Source: Rhodobacteraceae bacterium (ex Bugula neritina AB1)
Lineage (GTDB): Bacteria; Pseudomonadota; Alphaproteobacteria; Rhodobacterales; Rhodobacteraceae
NCBI GenBank assembly: GCA_001730095.1
Contig: MDLF01000058.1
Coordinates: forward strand, 1 to 64,000
Length of the DNA: 64,000 nucleotides
Direction: 5' to 3'
This document shows positions 28,737 to 38,565 of this stretch, piece by piece; the stretch's first letter is position 1; every line of letters starts with the position of its first letter. Below the pieces are notes generated by a model. It had not been told where the DNA came from. It was given only the letters and a program-made list of their open reading frames with translations, and did no database searches. A program made the translations under genes and the position numbers.

Positions 28737-29651
28737 TCATTCGGTGCTGGCTGCAACCATTTCTAACAGCCACTGCCGCACCAGTTCGGCGTTCGGAACC
28801 AGATCCTGGCTTTTGGACCACACCAGGTAGAACCCTGCCCCAGTGGTCCAGGACCATTCCTCCCGTGCGGCCAAAAGCCCCTGTTTGATCAGTGGCTGTG
28901 TCACATGCCGCCAGCCAAAGGCAAAGCCCTCGCCGGCAATGGCCGCCTGCAGAACCAGGGCATAATCATTCAGTCGCATGCCAGCAGCTGGCGGGCGCCC
29001 GGTGACCCCGAAGTGTTCAAACCATTGCTGCCACCGGGGCCTCTCCCGGATTGGTTCTTCCAGATGGATCAGCCGCTCATGCAGCAGGTTTGGCACTGTT
29101 GCCAGGTTCACGGCTGAGGTCATCACCCGCGGGCTGGCCACCGGATAGATCACCTCCGGCGCAATCAGGGCTGAATGACAGTCCGGCCAGTTTCCATCAC
29201 CACGCCGCACCGCCAGCGAGATGCCTTCGGTATTGATATCCGGTTCCCGGTCCGAACTTTGCAGCCGCAGGTCGATATCCGGGTGCGCCTCGTGCAGCTG
29301 GGTCAATCTTGGCATCACCCAGTAGTATGCAAAAGCAGAGGAGCAATTGAGCGTGACATGGTCATTGCGCCCAAACTGCCGCACAGCTTTGGCCGAGGTC
29401 AGCACGTCCTCCAGCGCCTTGGCGACATCAGTGTAAAGCCGCATACCAGCTCCGGTCAGCTCTACTCTGCGATGGCTACGGCGGAACAAAACAACGCCCA
29501 GAGACGCTTCCATCTGTTTGATAGCCGCACTGACGGCAGGCTGCTGCACGTTCAGTTCTTCTGAAGCACGGGTAAAGGACCCGTGCCGGGCGGCGGCCTC
29601 GAACACGATCAGGTGGCGCGGACTGGTCAGGAGCTTCCACAATTCTTGCAT
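28737..29651 (-). CDS. LysR-family regulator (GcvA-like)
   Basis: A 304-residue regulator: N-terminal helix-turn-helix FEAAARHGSFTRASEELNVQQPAVSAAIKQME, then an effector domain with the GcvA/AmpR pattern (SLAVRRGDGNWPDCHS). It is transcribed away from the MttB-like gene across 95 bp and so probably controls it and the linked oxidoreductase. Confidence 0.88.
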   Translation of the reverse strand: MQELWKLLTSPRHLIVFEAAARHGSFTRASEELNVQQPAVSAAIKQMEASLGVVLFRRSHRRVELTGAGMRLYTDVAKALEDVLTSAKAVRQFGRNDHVTLNCSSAFAYYWVMPRLTQLHEAHPDIDLRLQSSDREPDINTEGISLAVRRGDGNWPDCHSALIAPEVIYPVASPRVMTSAVNLATVPNLLHERLIHLEEPIRERPRWQQWFEHFGVTGRPPAAGMRLNDYALVLQAAIAGEGFAFGWRHVTQPLIKQGLLAAREEWSWTTGAGFYLVWSKSQDLVPNAELVRQWLLEMVAASTE

Positions 29652-29746
29652 AAACCCAAGTTATCCAAACGATCAGATTTTTCAACAGTCACAAACCCAG
29701 GTCCGGGATTTAGTCTTACGCATCATTTGAGTCTTTGGAGAGCCCC

Positions 29747-31267
29747 ATGGCCCGACGCGCCCGCGCATCCCGCGACAGAAACACTGCCCCTGCCGGCGCT
29801 CCGGCTTCGCCCTGGATTCAGCGCACATTGCCGTTTTTTGATGTGCTGGATGAAGAAAAGCTGACCAAAATCGAAGCCCAGGTTGACTGGATCTTCGAAG
29901 ATGTCGGCATTGCCTTCCGGGATGACGCCGAAGCCCTGAGGATCTGGAAAGACGCGGGGGCGCGGATTGACGGCGACACCGTGCGCGCCGATGCGCAGTG
30001 GATCCGGTCGCTCTGCGCCAAGGCGCCGCAGGAATTTACCCAGCTGGCCCGCAACCCGGCGCGCTCGGTTACCATTGGCGGCAACAATCAGGTGTTCGCG
30101 CCGATCTATGGCGCGCCGTTTGTGCGCGATCTGGAAGGCGGGCGGCGCTATGGCGACATGGAAAGCTTTGAGAAGCTGGTGAAGCTCACCTATATGCATC
30201 CGAACCTGCATCATGGCGGGCTGGTGATCTGCGAACCCTGTGACGTGCCGGTCTCCAAGCGCCATTTCGACATGCTGTTTGCCCATATGACGCTGAGCGA
30301 CAAACCGCATCTGGGCGCCATCACTGAGATGTCCCGCGCGCAGGACAGTGTCGACATGGCCGAGATCGTCTTTGGGCGTGACGTCATGGACAACAACTGC
30401 GTGATCATGGGCAATGTGAACACCAACTCACCGCTGCTGGTCGACAAGGTGGTGACTGAGGCTGTGCGCACCTATTCCGCCCGCGGGCAGGGAATGGTGG
30501 TTGTTCCGTTCATCCTGACTGGTGCGATGGGGCCAGTATCGACTGCGGCGTCGGTCGCGCAGGCGATGGCCGAAGCAATGATGGTTTGTGCCTTCACACA
30601 ACTTGTTCGTCCCGGAGCGCCTTTCGTGCTGGGCAATTTCCTGTCGTCGATGTCGCTGAAGTCCGGCGCGCCGACCTTTGGCATGCCTGAACCGGTGGTG
30701 TCGAATTATGCCATCGGCCAGCTGGCGCGCCGTGCAGGCCTGCCGCTGCGTTGCGGCGGGTCGCTGACAGCGTCCAAGATCGAAGACGCCCAGGCGGCCT
30801 ATGAGAGCGCAGATTCGATGCACTCCACCATGCTGGCTGGCGCAAACTTTGTGCTGCATTCGGCAGGTTGGATGGAAGGCGGGCTGTGCACCGGATTCGA
30901 GAAGCTGATCATGGATGCCGACCGGCTGGGCTCCTACCAGAAGGTGCTGAGCCAGGGCCTGGATACCAGTGATGAAGCCTTTGCCCGCGATGCCTATGGC
31001 GAAGTAGAGCCGGGTGGGCATTTCCTCGGCTCCGGTCACACCATGCGCAATTACCAGACCGCGTTTTATGAGCCGAAGCTCAGCGACAGCGAAAACGTTG
31101 AAAGCTGGGAAGAGGGCGGGTCCAAAGACATGCGTCGCCGTGCCTATGAACGCTGGAACCAGATGCTGAACGAATATCAGGCGCCGCCGATGGATGAGGC
31201 GGTGAAAGAGGAGCTGGCCGCCTATGTCGCCCGCCGCAAGGAGGAGATCCCGGATGCGTGGTACTAA
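29747..31267 (+). CDS. MttB-family methyltransferase without pyrrolysine
   Basis: A 506-residue COG5598 protein. The start at 29747 follows GGAG. Family landmarks include IYGAPFVRDLEGGRRYG, VVPFILTGAMGPVSTAAS and the long TIM-barrel body. There is no in-frame amber codon, so it belongs with MtgB-type enzymes that demethylate quaternary amines such as glycine betaine rather than with trimethylamine MttB. No corrinoid protein is encoded nearby. The next gene carries a folate-binding GcvT domain, which suggests methyl transfer into folate metabolism (inference). Confidence 0.8.
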   Translation: MARRARASRDRNTAPAGAPASPWIQRTLPFFDVLDEEKLTKIEAQVDWIFEDVGIAFRDDAEALRIWKDAGARIDGDTVRADAQWIRSLCAKAPQEFTQLARNPARSVTIGGNNQVFAPIYGAPFVRDLEGGRRYGDMESFEKLVKLTYMHPNLHHGGLVICEPCDVPVSKRHFDMLFAHMTLSDKPHLGAITEMSRAQDSVDMAEIVFGRDVMDNNCVIMGNVNTNSPLLVDKVVTEAVRTYSARGQGMVVVPFILTGAMGPVSTAASVAQAMAEAMMVCAFTQLVRPGAPFVLGNFLSSMSLKSGAPTFGMPEPVVSNYAIGQLARRAGLPLRCGGSLTASKIEDAQAAYESADSMHSTMLAGANFVLHSAGWMEGGLCTGFEKLIMDADRLGSYQKVLSQGLDTSDEAFARDAYGEVEPGGHFLGSGHTMRNYQTAFYEPKLSDSENVESWEEGGSKDMRRRAYERWNQMLNEYQAPPMDEAVKEELAAYVARRKEEIPDAWY

Positions 31268-31419
31268 GGCAAGGAATTCTTCAGCCATTTCTTCAGCTTG
31301 TGCAGGATCTGCCGGTATGCCCCGGCGTCCCCTGTGCGCGCGCCCTACTCCGCCTTTGCACCCCCAGGGTGTCATGTACCGCAATTCCCGCATTTTGCCC
31401 CAGACCTGAGGACAAACCC

Positions 31420-33894
31420 ATGTCAGACAATTTTGCCCAATCGACGCTCAACATCCACAAGGAGGAGAGCACCGGCGACAAGAAGCTGCCGAGCCACGCC
31501 AAAGCGGTGATTATCGGTGGCGGTGTGGTTGGCTGCTCGATCCTGTTCCACCTGGCCAAGTTCGGCTGGAAGGATGTGGTGCTACTGGAACGCGACGAGC
31601 TGACCTCCGGTTCCTCCTGGCACGCGGCGGGACAGATCCATACCATTTCGTCCGACCCGAACATCTCGCGCCTGCAGAGCTATACCATCGACCTTTACAA
31701 GGAGATCGAGGAGACCTCTGGCCACAGCGTCGGCCTGCACATCACCGGCGGGTTTTATCTGGCGTCGAACAAGACCTGGTACGACTACCTGAAGCGGGAA
31801 CGTTCCAAGGCGCGGTACATGGGTCTGAACCAGGAGTTCATCAGCCCCAAGGAAGTGGCGGAGCGCCACCCGCTGATTGATCCGAAACACTACCACGCGG
31901 CGCTGTGGGATGATCAGGACGGCGATCTGGACCCCTCAGGCGCGACCTACGCCTTTGCGAAATCCGCCCGCGTGCATGGCGCGCAATATTTCACTCATAC
32001 GCCGGTGACCGGCACCACCCAGCGCCCTGACGGCAGCTGGGACGTGGTCACGCCGCGCGGTGTAATCAATGCCGAGCATATCGTGAACTGCGGCGGCCTG
32101 TGGGCGCGGGAAGTCGGCCATATGCAGGGCATCAACCTGCCGGTGCAGCCGATGGAGCACCACTATCTGATCACCGACAAGATCGACGCAGTGGCCAATC
32201 ACCCGACCCGCCTGCCGGCCGGTATCGACTATGAGGCCAACATCTATTTCCGGCAGGAACGACAGGGGATGCTCTTGGGCACCTATGAACCGAAGGGCAC
32301 ACCGTGGAAAGTCGGCGGCACGCCCTGGGATTTCGGCCATGAGCTGCTGCAGCCGGATCTGGACCGGATTGCCGACCGTCTGGAGATGTCGTTTGAACGC
32401 ATCCCGGCCATCGGCGAGGCGGGCATCAAGGACATGATCAACGGGCCGTTTACATTCGGCCCCGACGGTAACCCGATGATTGGCCCGGTTCCGGGCATGA
32501 AGAACTACTGGTGTGCCGTGGGCGTGATGGCAGGCTTCTGCCAGGGCGGCGGCGTTGGCCTGACCATGGCTGAATGGATGATCGACGGTGAACCCTCCAT
32601 CGACGTCTGGGCCATGGATGTGGCGCGCTTTGGTGACTTTGCAACCCCCGACTGGGGCACCGTGAAGTCGACCGAGAACTACGAGCGCCGCTTCGTGATG
32701 ACCTTCCCGAATGAGACGCTGCCGAAGGGCCGGATGCAGAAGACCACCGCCCTCTATGACCGTCTGGTTGCCAAGGGCGCGCGGATGGGCCAGGGCTTTG
32801 GCCTGGAGAACGCGCTGTGGTTTGCCGATGGCCCCGAGGATGCCCATGAAGAGCCGACGTTCGAACGCAACCGCAGCCACGACTATGTGGCGCGCGAGGT
32901 CAAAGCGGTGCGCGAAGCGGTGGGTGGCATCGAAGTTGCCAACTTTGCCAAGCATGAGTTCAAGGGCGCAGGTGCGCGCGCCTACCTGGACCGCGTTCTG
33001 GCAGGCTATGTGCCAAAACCGGGCCGCCTGACGCTGACGCCGATGCTGACCCCCAAGGGCAAGCTTTACGGCGACCTGACCGTGGCCTGCCTGGCAAAGG
33101 ATCACTTCATGCTATTCGGCTCCGGCGCGATGCAGGAAGCGCACCGCCGCTGGTTTGAGAAGGACCTCCCCGCGAATGTGTCCTATCAGAACGTCTCCGA
33201 TGATTGGCACGGCATCGCCCTGTCCGGCCCGAAATCGCGCGAACTGCTGCAGCGGATCACCCGCGACGATGTCTCTGCCGAGGCGTTCAAGTTCCGCGAC
33301 CTGCGCCAGACCTTTGTGGGCGGCGTGCCGGTGATCCTGAACCGGATCAGCTTCTCGGGCGAACTGGGCTATGAGATCTACTGCAAGCCACAGTATCTGC
33401 TGCGCCTGGCAGAGGCGATCGAGGAGGCAGGCGCGGATCTGGGCTACCGCTGGTATGGCGCGCGGGCGCTTATGTCGATGCGTCTGGAGAAGAGCTGGGG
33501 TGTCTGGACTTTGGACTTCCGCCCGGATTTCGACGCGGCAGAAAGCGGTATGGATGTCTTCATCAACTGGAAGAAGGATTTCGTAGGCAAGGAAGCTGCA
33601 CTGAAGGCCCGCGAGGCCGGTCCGAGCCGCAAGCTGATCACCATGACCATCGACGTGGACGGCATTGATGTCTCCAACGACGAGGCAATCCTGAAGGACG
33701 GTGAGGCGGTTGGCTATATCTCATCGGGCGGTTATGCGCATCACGCGCAGACATCCATGGCGATGGGCTATGTTTCGACGGACCATGCCGCGGCTGGCAC
33801 CAAGCTGCAGGTCGAAATCCTGGGCCAGATGTATGACGCCGAAGTGCTGGGGGCGCCAATCTATGACGCCAACGGCGCCAATATGCGCGCCTGA
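31420..33894 (+). CDS. Dimethylglycine/sarcosine dehydrogenase-like FAD-GcvT protein
   Basis: An 824-residue two-domain enzyme. Residues 28-400 are a DAO-type FAD domain (AVIIGGGVVGCSILFHLAKF; SGSSWHAAGQIH contains the His that holds FAD in dimethylglycine dehydrogenase). Residues about 440-824 are a GcvT aminomethyltransferase domain with C-terminal barrel, which passes formaldehyde to tetrahydrofolate. Together with the MttB-like gene 152 bp upstream this suggests stepwise demethylation of glycine betaine or a relative. Start chosen at 31420; upstream in-frame codons overlap the previous gene. Confidence 0.85.
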   Translation: MSDNFAQSTLNIHKEESTGDKKLPSHAKAVIIGGGVVGCSILFHLAKFGWKDVVLLERDELTSGSSWHAAGQIHTISSDPNISRLQSYTIDLYKEIEETSGHSVGLHITGGFYLASNKTWYDYLKRERSKARYMGLNQEFISPKEVAERHPLIDPKHYHAALWDDQDGDLDPSGATYAFAKSARVHGAQYFTHTPVTGTTQRPDGSWDVVTPRGVINAEHIVNCGGLWAREVGHMQGINLPVQPMEHHYLITDKIDAVANHPTRLPAGIDYEANIYFRQERQGMLLGTYEPKGTPWKVGGTPWDFGHELLQPDLDRIADRLEMSFERIPAIGEAGIKDMINGPFTFGPDGNPMIGPVPGMKNYWCAVGVMAGFCQGGGVGLTMAEWMIDGEPSIDVWAMDVARFGDFATPDWGTVKSTENYERRFVMTFPNETLPKGRMQKTTALYDRLVAKGARMGQGFGLENALWFADGPEDAHEEPTFERNRSHDYVAREVKAVREAVGGIEVANFAKHEFKGAGARAYLDRVLAGYVPKPGRLTLTPMLTPKGKLYGDLTVACLAKDHFMLFGSGAMQEAHRRWFEKDLPANVSYQNVSDDWHGIALSGPKSRELLQRITRDDVSAEAFKFRDLRQTFVGGVPVILNRISFSGELGYEIYCKPQYLLRLAEAIEEAGADLGYRWYGARALMSMRLEKSWGVWTLDFRPDFDAAESGMDVFINWKKDFVGKEAALKAREAGPSRKLITMTIDVDGIDVSNDEAILKDGEAVGYISSGGYAHHAQTSMAMGYVSTDHAAAGTKLQVEILGQMYDAEVLGAPIYDANGANMRA

Positions 33895-34245
33895 TCAAGC
33901 AGGGGAGCGGAAACCATGACCCAAGACATGCGGACGCTCCCCTAAGCGGCTGAGGCCATGCCGGCCTGCCGCTGCATCCTGCCGCATCTGCCGACCTTTC
34001 CGCCGCTGGAGGCTGCAAGCAGACACACGTAAGTTGCGCGCCCAGCTGACACGCCATGCAGGGTTGCAGAATTTTCACGAGGTCTCAAATCTAGCCTCTT
34101 GTAATCACAGAGCACATGCACCATCTCAGTGGGGCAAAGCTTCTTCCTACGACCTTCTGTTTCCTAACGGCCCCAGTTGTTCCTATGTTGACACTGGGCC
34201 AGGCTATCGCGTTTTGCGGATGGCATTTTTCTAGGAGACGACACG
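33895..34245. other. Gene-free stretch before the cold-shock gene
   Basis: It holds a 9-bp inverted repeat AGGGGAGCG / CGCTCCCCT (33901-33909 and 33935-33943) enclosing a nine-codon frame that begins ATG 33915 after GGGGAG; this may be a terminator or a decayed gene start. The last about 150 bases should include the promoter and long leader of the cold-shock gene. Nothing else was recognised. Confidence 0.5.
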
Positions 34246-34452
34246 ATGGCCAATGGCACCGTGAAATGGTTCAATTCTCAAAAAGGTTTTGGTTTCATCG
34301 CTCCTGAGCAGGGATCGAAGGACATTTTTGTCCATATTTCCGCTCTGGAGCGCGCAGGCATTCAGCAGCTTGACGATGGCCAAGCCGTGACTTTCGACAT
34401 TGAAAGCGGCCGTGACGGTCGCGAGTCCGCCAGCAATCTCGCGCTGGCCTAA
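34246..34452 (+). CDS. CspA-family cold-shock protein
   Basis: A 68-residue single OB-fold protein. RNP1 KGFGFIAP and RNP2 DIFVHISAL are intact. TAGGAGAC precedes the ATG. It binds single-stranded RNA/DNA. A hairpin (GCGGGAGCATT / AATGCTTCCGC) follows about 30 bp after the stop. Confidence 0.95.
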   Translation: MANGTVKWFNSQKGFGFIAPEQGSKDIFVHISALERAGIQQLDDGQAVTFDIESGRDGRESASNLALA

Positions 34453-34659
34453 GCCTCTGCAGGCTTGAAACCTTCAGCGGGAGCATTCTTGCAATGCTTC
34501 CGCTTTCCGCATTTGCGGGGGCCTCTTTTCAGATACGGTTTTCAAAACTGCAGATAGAATGATCTTGATCGAAGTTCCTGGGCTTTACCTTGACCTGCAT
34601 TCAGGCCTCCCAGCGCGGACAAGAAAGAACGCGATAATCAGCCTCTTAGGAGTTAGACG

Positions 34660-34836
34660 ATGACCAAGTTTGAGATCGAGGAAATGAAACTGGCTGGCAT
34701 GACCCGCAAAGAAACCACGATGGAAAAGACCGATCGGGCCGCACGGGAAATTCTGGAAGACGAAAATGAAAAGCGGCGTAACAAAATCGAGCGCCTGAAA
34801 CGTTCCCGGCTTCAGTACAAGCGTGGCGGCCTATGA
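34660..34836 (+). CDS. 58-residue highly charged protein after cspA
   Basis: ATG 34660 follows AGGAG by 7 nt. The product starts MTKFEIEEMKLAGMTRKETT and is then dominated by Glu, Lys and Arg in a helical pattern ending near KRSRLQYKRGGL. The length, the clear ribosome-binding site and the helix-like periodicity argue that it is real. I recall similar small proteins in other roseobacters but cannot confirm it. It could bind nucleic acid; function unknown. Confidence 0.65.
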   Translation: MTKFEIEEMKLAGMTRKETTMEKTDRAAREILEDENEKRRNKIERLKRSRLQYKRGGL

Positions 34837-34960
34837 ATTAAGGCTGCCTGGCGCCTAAACCATACGAGCCGCAGGTCATTTGGATCATCTCTTGGAGGCA
34901 ATTGCTCTCAGGGCAGAAGCCTCGCAGCGTAAGCGGTGTATCCGCCCCACATGACTTTTC

Positions 34961-35296
34961 TCAGTCTTTGCCAAAATACCCAAGCTGGTCATAAAAAACG
35001 CGATATTTGGGGCCGAGGCTCAGTCTGACTTTATTCAGCACATCTAATGCTGCAATATCGAATTCATCGTATTGCTCTTTTGTCCAAGAACCTGGATCGG
35101 GAGGGTATTCCCAATTGAGTGCGGTATCGTGCCATTCGGTAAGCTGTTGCAGCCTTTCCTTGATCTGGGGCGTTAAGCCAACACTCTCTTCGACGGGCCC
35201 GACATCAAACCGTTTGAAGGCCGCATCATTCAAGCACCAAAGGCAGCCCCCTCCCCACTCGAACATCAGTGTTAACTTGTATTTGGGAGCCTCCAC
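34961..35296 (-). CDS. Hypothetical protein whose start lies in an IS66 end
   Basis: A 111-residue acidic protein, lower in G+C than its neighbours. It has a Trp/Cys-rich N-terminus (LMFEWGGGCLWCLNDAAF) and a DTALNWEYPPDPGSW segment that resembles small immunity-type proteins. The annotated ATG at 35296 lies inside the last codons of the IS66 tnpC relic; the next in-frame Met is at about residue 11. The IS may have supplied the start or may simply overlap it. Confidence 0.5.
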   Translation of the reverse strand: MEAPKYKLTLMFEWGGGCLWCLNDAAFKRFDVGPVEESVGLTPQIKERLQQLTEWHDTALNWEYPPDPGSWTKEQYDEFDIAALDVLNKVRLSLGPKYRVFYDQLGYFGKD

Positions 35297-35469
35297 GGCA
35301 GCAGTTCCTCAATCTTGCTTTGTTTGTGTCCGTTGACGATGGCTGTAAGCACGCGCGTCAAATAGCCATGCGGCTCAATGCCGTTTAGCTTACAGGTCTC
35401 AATTAGAGAGGCAAGGATAGCCCAGTTTTACGCCCCGGCATCATGACCAGCGAAGAGTGCGTTTTTCCG
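35272..35469 (-). pseudogene. IS66 transposase TnpC, C-terminal piece
   Basis: The minus-strand frame reads RKNALFAGHDAGA, then a TAA stop, then NWAILASLIETCKLNG and a final IEELLPW, closely matching the C-terminus of the intact-like TnpC at 44117. The stop replaces a Lys/Gln codon. The first codon (CGG, Arg) continues exactly from the Val-Gly that ends the other half at 38036. Confidence 0.85.
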
Positions 35470-38035
35470 GCTTGTGGCCAGTTCCCATTCATTCTGCCCA
35501 TGTCGGGCAGGTTTATCGGGTTCATTAACGATGGCATGCCTATTTGGGTGCGGACGTGAAGGTTTTCCGGACGCTCAATCGCGGTGATGGCCAACATGTC
35601 GGGCTCGAGCGCGATCCAGGTATTGCGATCCTCGCGCCTGCGTGGATTCTGGATGCTTCAGTTTGTCAGTGTTTCGAACTCGGCGCACCATTGGCGTCCG
35701 CGGAGGCGCTTTTCGAACTTCATTCGGTTCTCGGGCACCTTGGTTTTCGGCGAGGCTTCAAGGGTGACGATTCACCCATGGAGGCCCCCAAAGAAGCATC
35801 GCGAGATCCTGACACCAACCCTGTTGCCACTGCCTTTGACACAGCCGGCGTTGCTGACGGAACCGGAATACCGTTCGATCGTGACAGCGCTGGCCCAGGT
35901 GCTCCTGACCGCGGCAAGAACCGGTCCGGGAGGGCAAAGCGATGAATGACATGGCCCTCACGTTTCCACCGGAGCTGCTGAAGCGTCAGGCTGTGATCCA
36001 CGTGCGCCAGTCGACACAGAGTCAGGTCATGACGAACCTCGAAAGCCAGCGCCGGCAATACGATCTTGTCGAGAAGGCCCGTGGCTATGGCTTTGTCGGG
36101 ATTGATGTCATCGACGACGATCTTGGTGTATCAGCCAACGGCTGCCAGGCCCGGCCCGGCTTCGAACGGCTTGTCGCCATGCTGTGTTCTGGGGCGATCG
36201 GCGCGGTCTTCTGCTTGGAAGTGTCGCGTCTGGCCCGCAACGGGCGCGACTGGCATCACATGCTGGAGCTTTGCGGCCTGATAGATGCGCGTGTCGTGGA
36301 TCATGACGGCGTCTACGACCCACGCCATCCCAATGACTGGCTGCTTTGGGGCATGAAGGGGAGCATCAGCGAGTTCGAGCTCGGCGTTCTGCGCACGCGC
36401 ATGGTTGAAGCCGCAAGGGCGAAAGCGCGCCGAGGCGAACTGCGCTATACCCCGCCAGTCGGCTACCTTTGGGATCGTGACACCGGGGTGATGTTCGATC
36501 CCGATCGCTGCATCCAGGAGGTCGTCCGGCAAATCTTCTGCCGGTTCCGCGAACTCGGAAGCGCCCGGCAGGTTCTTTTGGCCATGTCCGGTGAGGGCAT
36601 TCATTTCCCCAGGCCTTCCGATGGCATTCGACTGACAAGTTTCGAATGGTAGCCCATTCGCTACCGCAACGTGATCAGCGTCTTGAAGAACATGTTTTCT
36701 GCCAGAGTCTACGCCTATGGTAAGACCGGGCGGCAAGTAAAAATCCGGGACGGCTGCGCGCATGTCACCTACAAGAACCGCAAGTCCCCCGAAGACTGGG
36801 ATGTGGTCATCAGAGACCACCATGTCGGTTATATCGATTGGGAGGAATGGGAGCGCAGTCAGGCGCAACTGGCCAAGAACGCTTTCGGACGTGCTGGCGG
36901 GGTCAAATCCGGTCGCGGCGGCGGCGCGCTCTTGGCCGGTCTCCTCTACTTTGCGAGATGCGGTCGACGGTTGCATGTGGTCTGTACAGGCCGCAAGCCC
37001 CGCTCCGTCTACCGCTGTGACAATCCAAACCTTCTCCTCGGACAGAATCGCTGCATCACCTTTGGTGGGTTCCGGCCCGACAAGTTCATCACAGATGCTG
37101 TTCTTGAGGCCGTGGCACCATTTGCCATCGACACCGCCATCGAGGCACGTGCCATGTTGACCCAAGCCATCGAAGACAAGCGATTGGTGCTCGAGATGGA
37201 GTTGCAGCAAGTCCGGTACGACGCATCCTTGGCAGAACGACGCTATGCCGCCTGTGACCCGGATAACCGCCTTATCGCATCAGAGCTGGAGAAACGGTGG
37301 GAAGAATCCTTGAGACGCGCTCGAAGTTTCGAGTCAGCGTCTCGATACGGATATTGCAGCAGCACCGGAGGTAGATGTCACGCGCCTTGAAGGGCTGGCG
37401 CAGGACCTTGAGACCGCCTGGACAGCTCCGGCGACATCCATGCGCGACAAGCAACGATTGCTCAGGACGCTGATCGAAGACATCGTGGCGGATACTGACG
37501 AAGATGCAGGCGAAATCGTTCTGGTCGTTCACTGGAAGGGCGGGCGGCACACGGAATTGCGTGTCAAGAAGCCGAAGAGCGGCGAGCACAATGCCCGCAC
37601 CAGTGAAGAGGCGCTGGGGGTCATCCGCGAGATGGCGGGCCGCTGCCGGACGAATCGATTGCTGTCTGTCTCAACCGCATGGGAATGCCGACAGGTCAGG
37701 GCAAGACCTGGAATGCGAAACGCGTTTCATCCATCCGGCGTGTGAATGACATTCACGGATACCTGTCTCCTGACAAAGATGGCCCGTGGCGCACAATGAC
37801 CGAGGCAGCGAAAGAGCTCGGGGTGACCGATCACGTCATCCGTAGGCTGATAAAAGACGGTATTCTGCCCGCGAATCAGGTGGTGGACGGCGCGCCGTAC
37901 AAAATCCGGACGGCTGACCTGCATTCAGACAAGGTCAAAAACGCACTCGCGCGAAAAGGACGCCCGTGTCGCGCTGATCACGAAGAACAGCTGTCAATGT
38001 TTCCAAGCACTTACGAAGGGGATGCATAATGACCA
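35470..38035 (+). mobile_element. Serine-recombinase element inserted in IS66 tnpC
   Basis: The 2566 bp between the two tnpC halves. Removing it rejoins ...SIAVG to RKNALF... in frame with no base gained or lost. It carries an upstream small reading frame, the decayed recombinase and its C-terminal helix-turn-helix. The right junction has the repeated CCAACCAAC, which may reflect the crossover core. Confidence 0.75.
35942..38029 (+). pseudogene. Large serine recombinase, inactivated
   Basis: The N-terminal resolvase domain has the nucleophile region AVIHVRQSTQSQV and EVSRLARNGRDWH, followed by the recombinase domain. An in-frame TAG at 36650-36652 (where a Lys codon is expected) interrupts it. 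The zinc-ribbon part (CGRRLHVVCTGRK) continues in the same frame to about 37330, then shifts frame, and shifts again near 37650 (one base short). The last piece ends with a helix-turn-helix (MTEAAKELGVTDHVIRRLIK). At least three lesions make it non-functional. A small coupled frame ending TGPGGQSDE overlaps its start. Confidence 0.88.
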
Positions 38036-38137
38036 ACCAACGGCAATGGATCGGATGGTGCGTTCGGCACTGTTATTGTCCAATTCCAAATGGCCGTTTT
38101 CGAGATACGGCCGGGCCTTCGGCATCCGGCCCAAGGC

Positions 38138-38175
38138 ATAGCGCCTAACGGTGATTGCGCTGCAATCACCTGCCG
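38138..38175 (+). repeat. Palindromic mini-insert E
   Basis: A 38-nt insert: CCTAAC, arms GGTGATTGC / GCAATCACC around loop GCT (38150-38158, 38162-38170), then CTGCCG overlapping the arm end. It interrupts tnpC between HY and ALGRMPK and is oriented opposite to B, C and D. Confidence 0.75.
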
Positions 38176-38397
38176 GTAATGGATGGCCTGGGCCAGTGGC
38201 GATTTTCCTGAGACCTTGGGCAATTGCGCGTGCAGCCAGGCCTCCAGATCACCGAAGACCAGCTTGGCTTTTGACTGCCGCAAAGCAACCCGTTCTGCCG
38301 GGGGCTTGCCGCGCGCCTCTTTCTCGACCGCATAGAGTTCGGCAATCTGGCGAATGGCCTCTCCAGCGATGGCGTTGCCCTGCGCGGCAAAGATATC

Positions 38398-38437
38398 TGT
38401 CATCCGGCAGTCGTTTGCTGTGCAAACGATGAGAGGG
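38398..38437 (-). repeat. Palindromic mini-insert D
   Basis: A 40-nt insert. Read on the minus strand: CCCTCTC, arms TCGTTTGC / GCAAACGA around ACA (38411-38418, 38422-38429), then CTGCCGG. It interrupts tnpC between RRKFV and DIFAAQ. Confidence 0.75.
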
Positions 38438-38464
38438 CACGAACTTGCGCCTGACATGCGCCAT

Positions 38465-38505
38465 GTCTTACCTGGCAGGCGCATGCGAAGCATGCTGCCG
38501 AGAAG
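38465..38505 (-). repeat. Palindromic mini-insert C
   Basis: A 41-nt insert. Read on the minus strand: CCTTCTC, core arms GCATGC / GCATGC around TTC, then GCCTGCC. It interrupts tnpC between GEMA and MAHVRRK. Confidence 0.7.
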
Positions 38506-38565
38506 GCTGGCCATCTCGCCAGCCTTGTTCTCACCGAACAGGCCGTTGAAACCGGAATAGCCATC

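Noticed and set aside
29747-31267. Pyrrolysine-containing trimethylamine methyltransferase
   Set aside because: The frame runs through the whole family length without an in-frame TAG and no pylTSBCD genes are near.
35544-35945. 133-residue open frame upstream of the recombinase
   Set aside because: It has no start signal or recognisable family, and overlaps another frame whose end (LTAARTGPGGQSDE) looks coupled to the recombinase start.
37310-37352. Nested palindrome GAGACGC...GCGTCTC in the recombinase as a further mini-insert
   Set aside because: The surrounding protein reads on without a clear extra block, only a one-base frame change, and there is no CTGCC flank.
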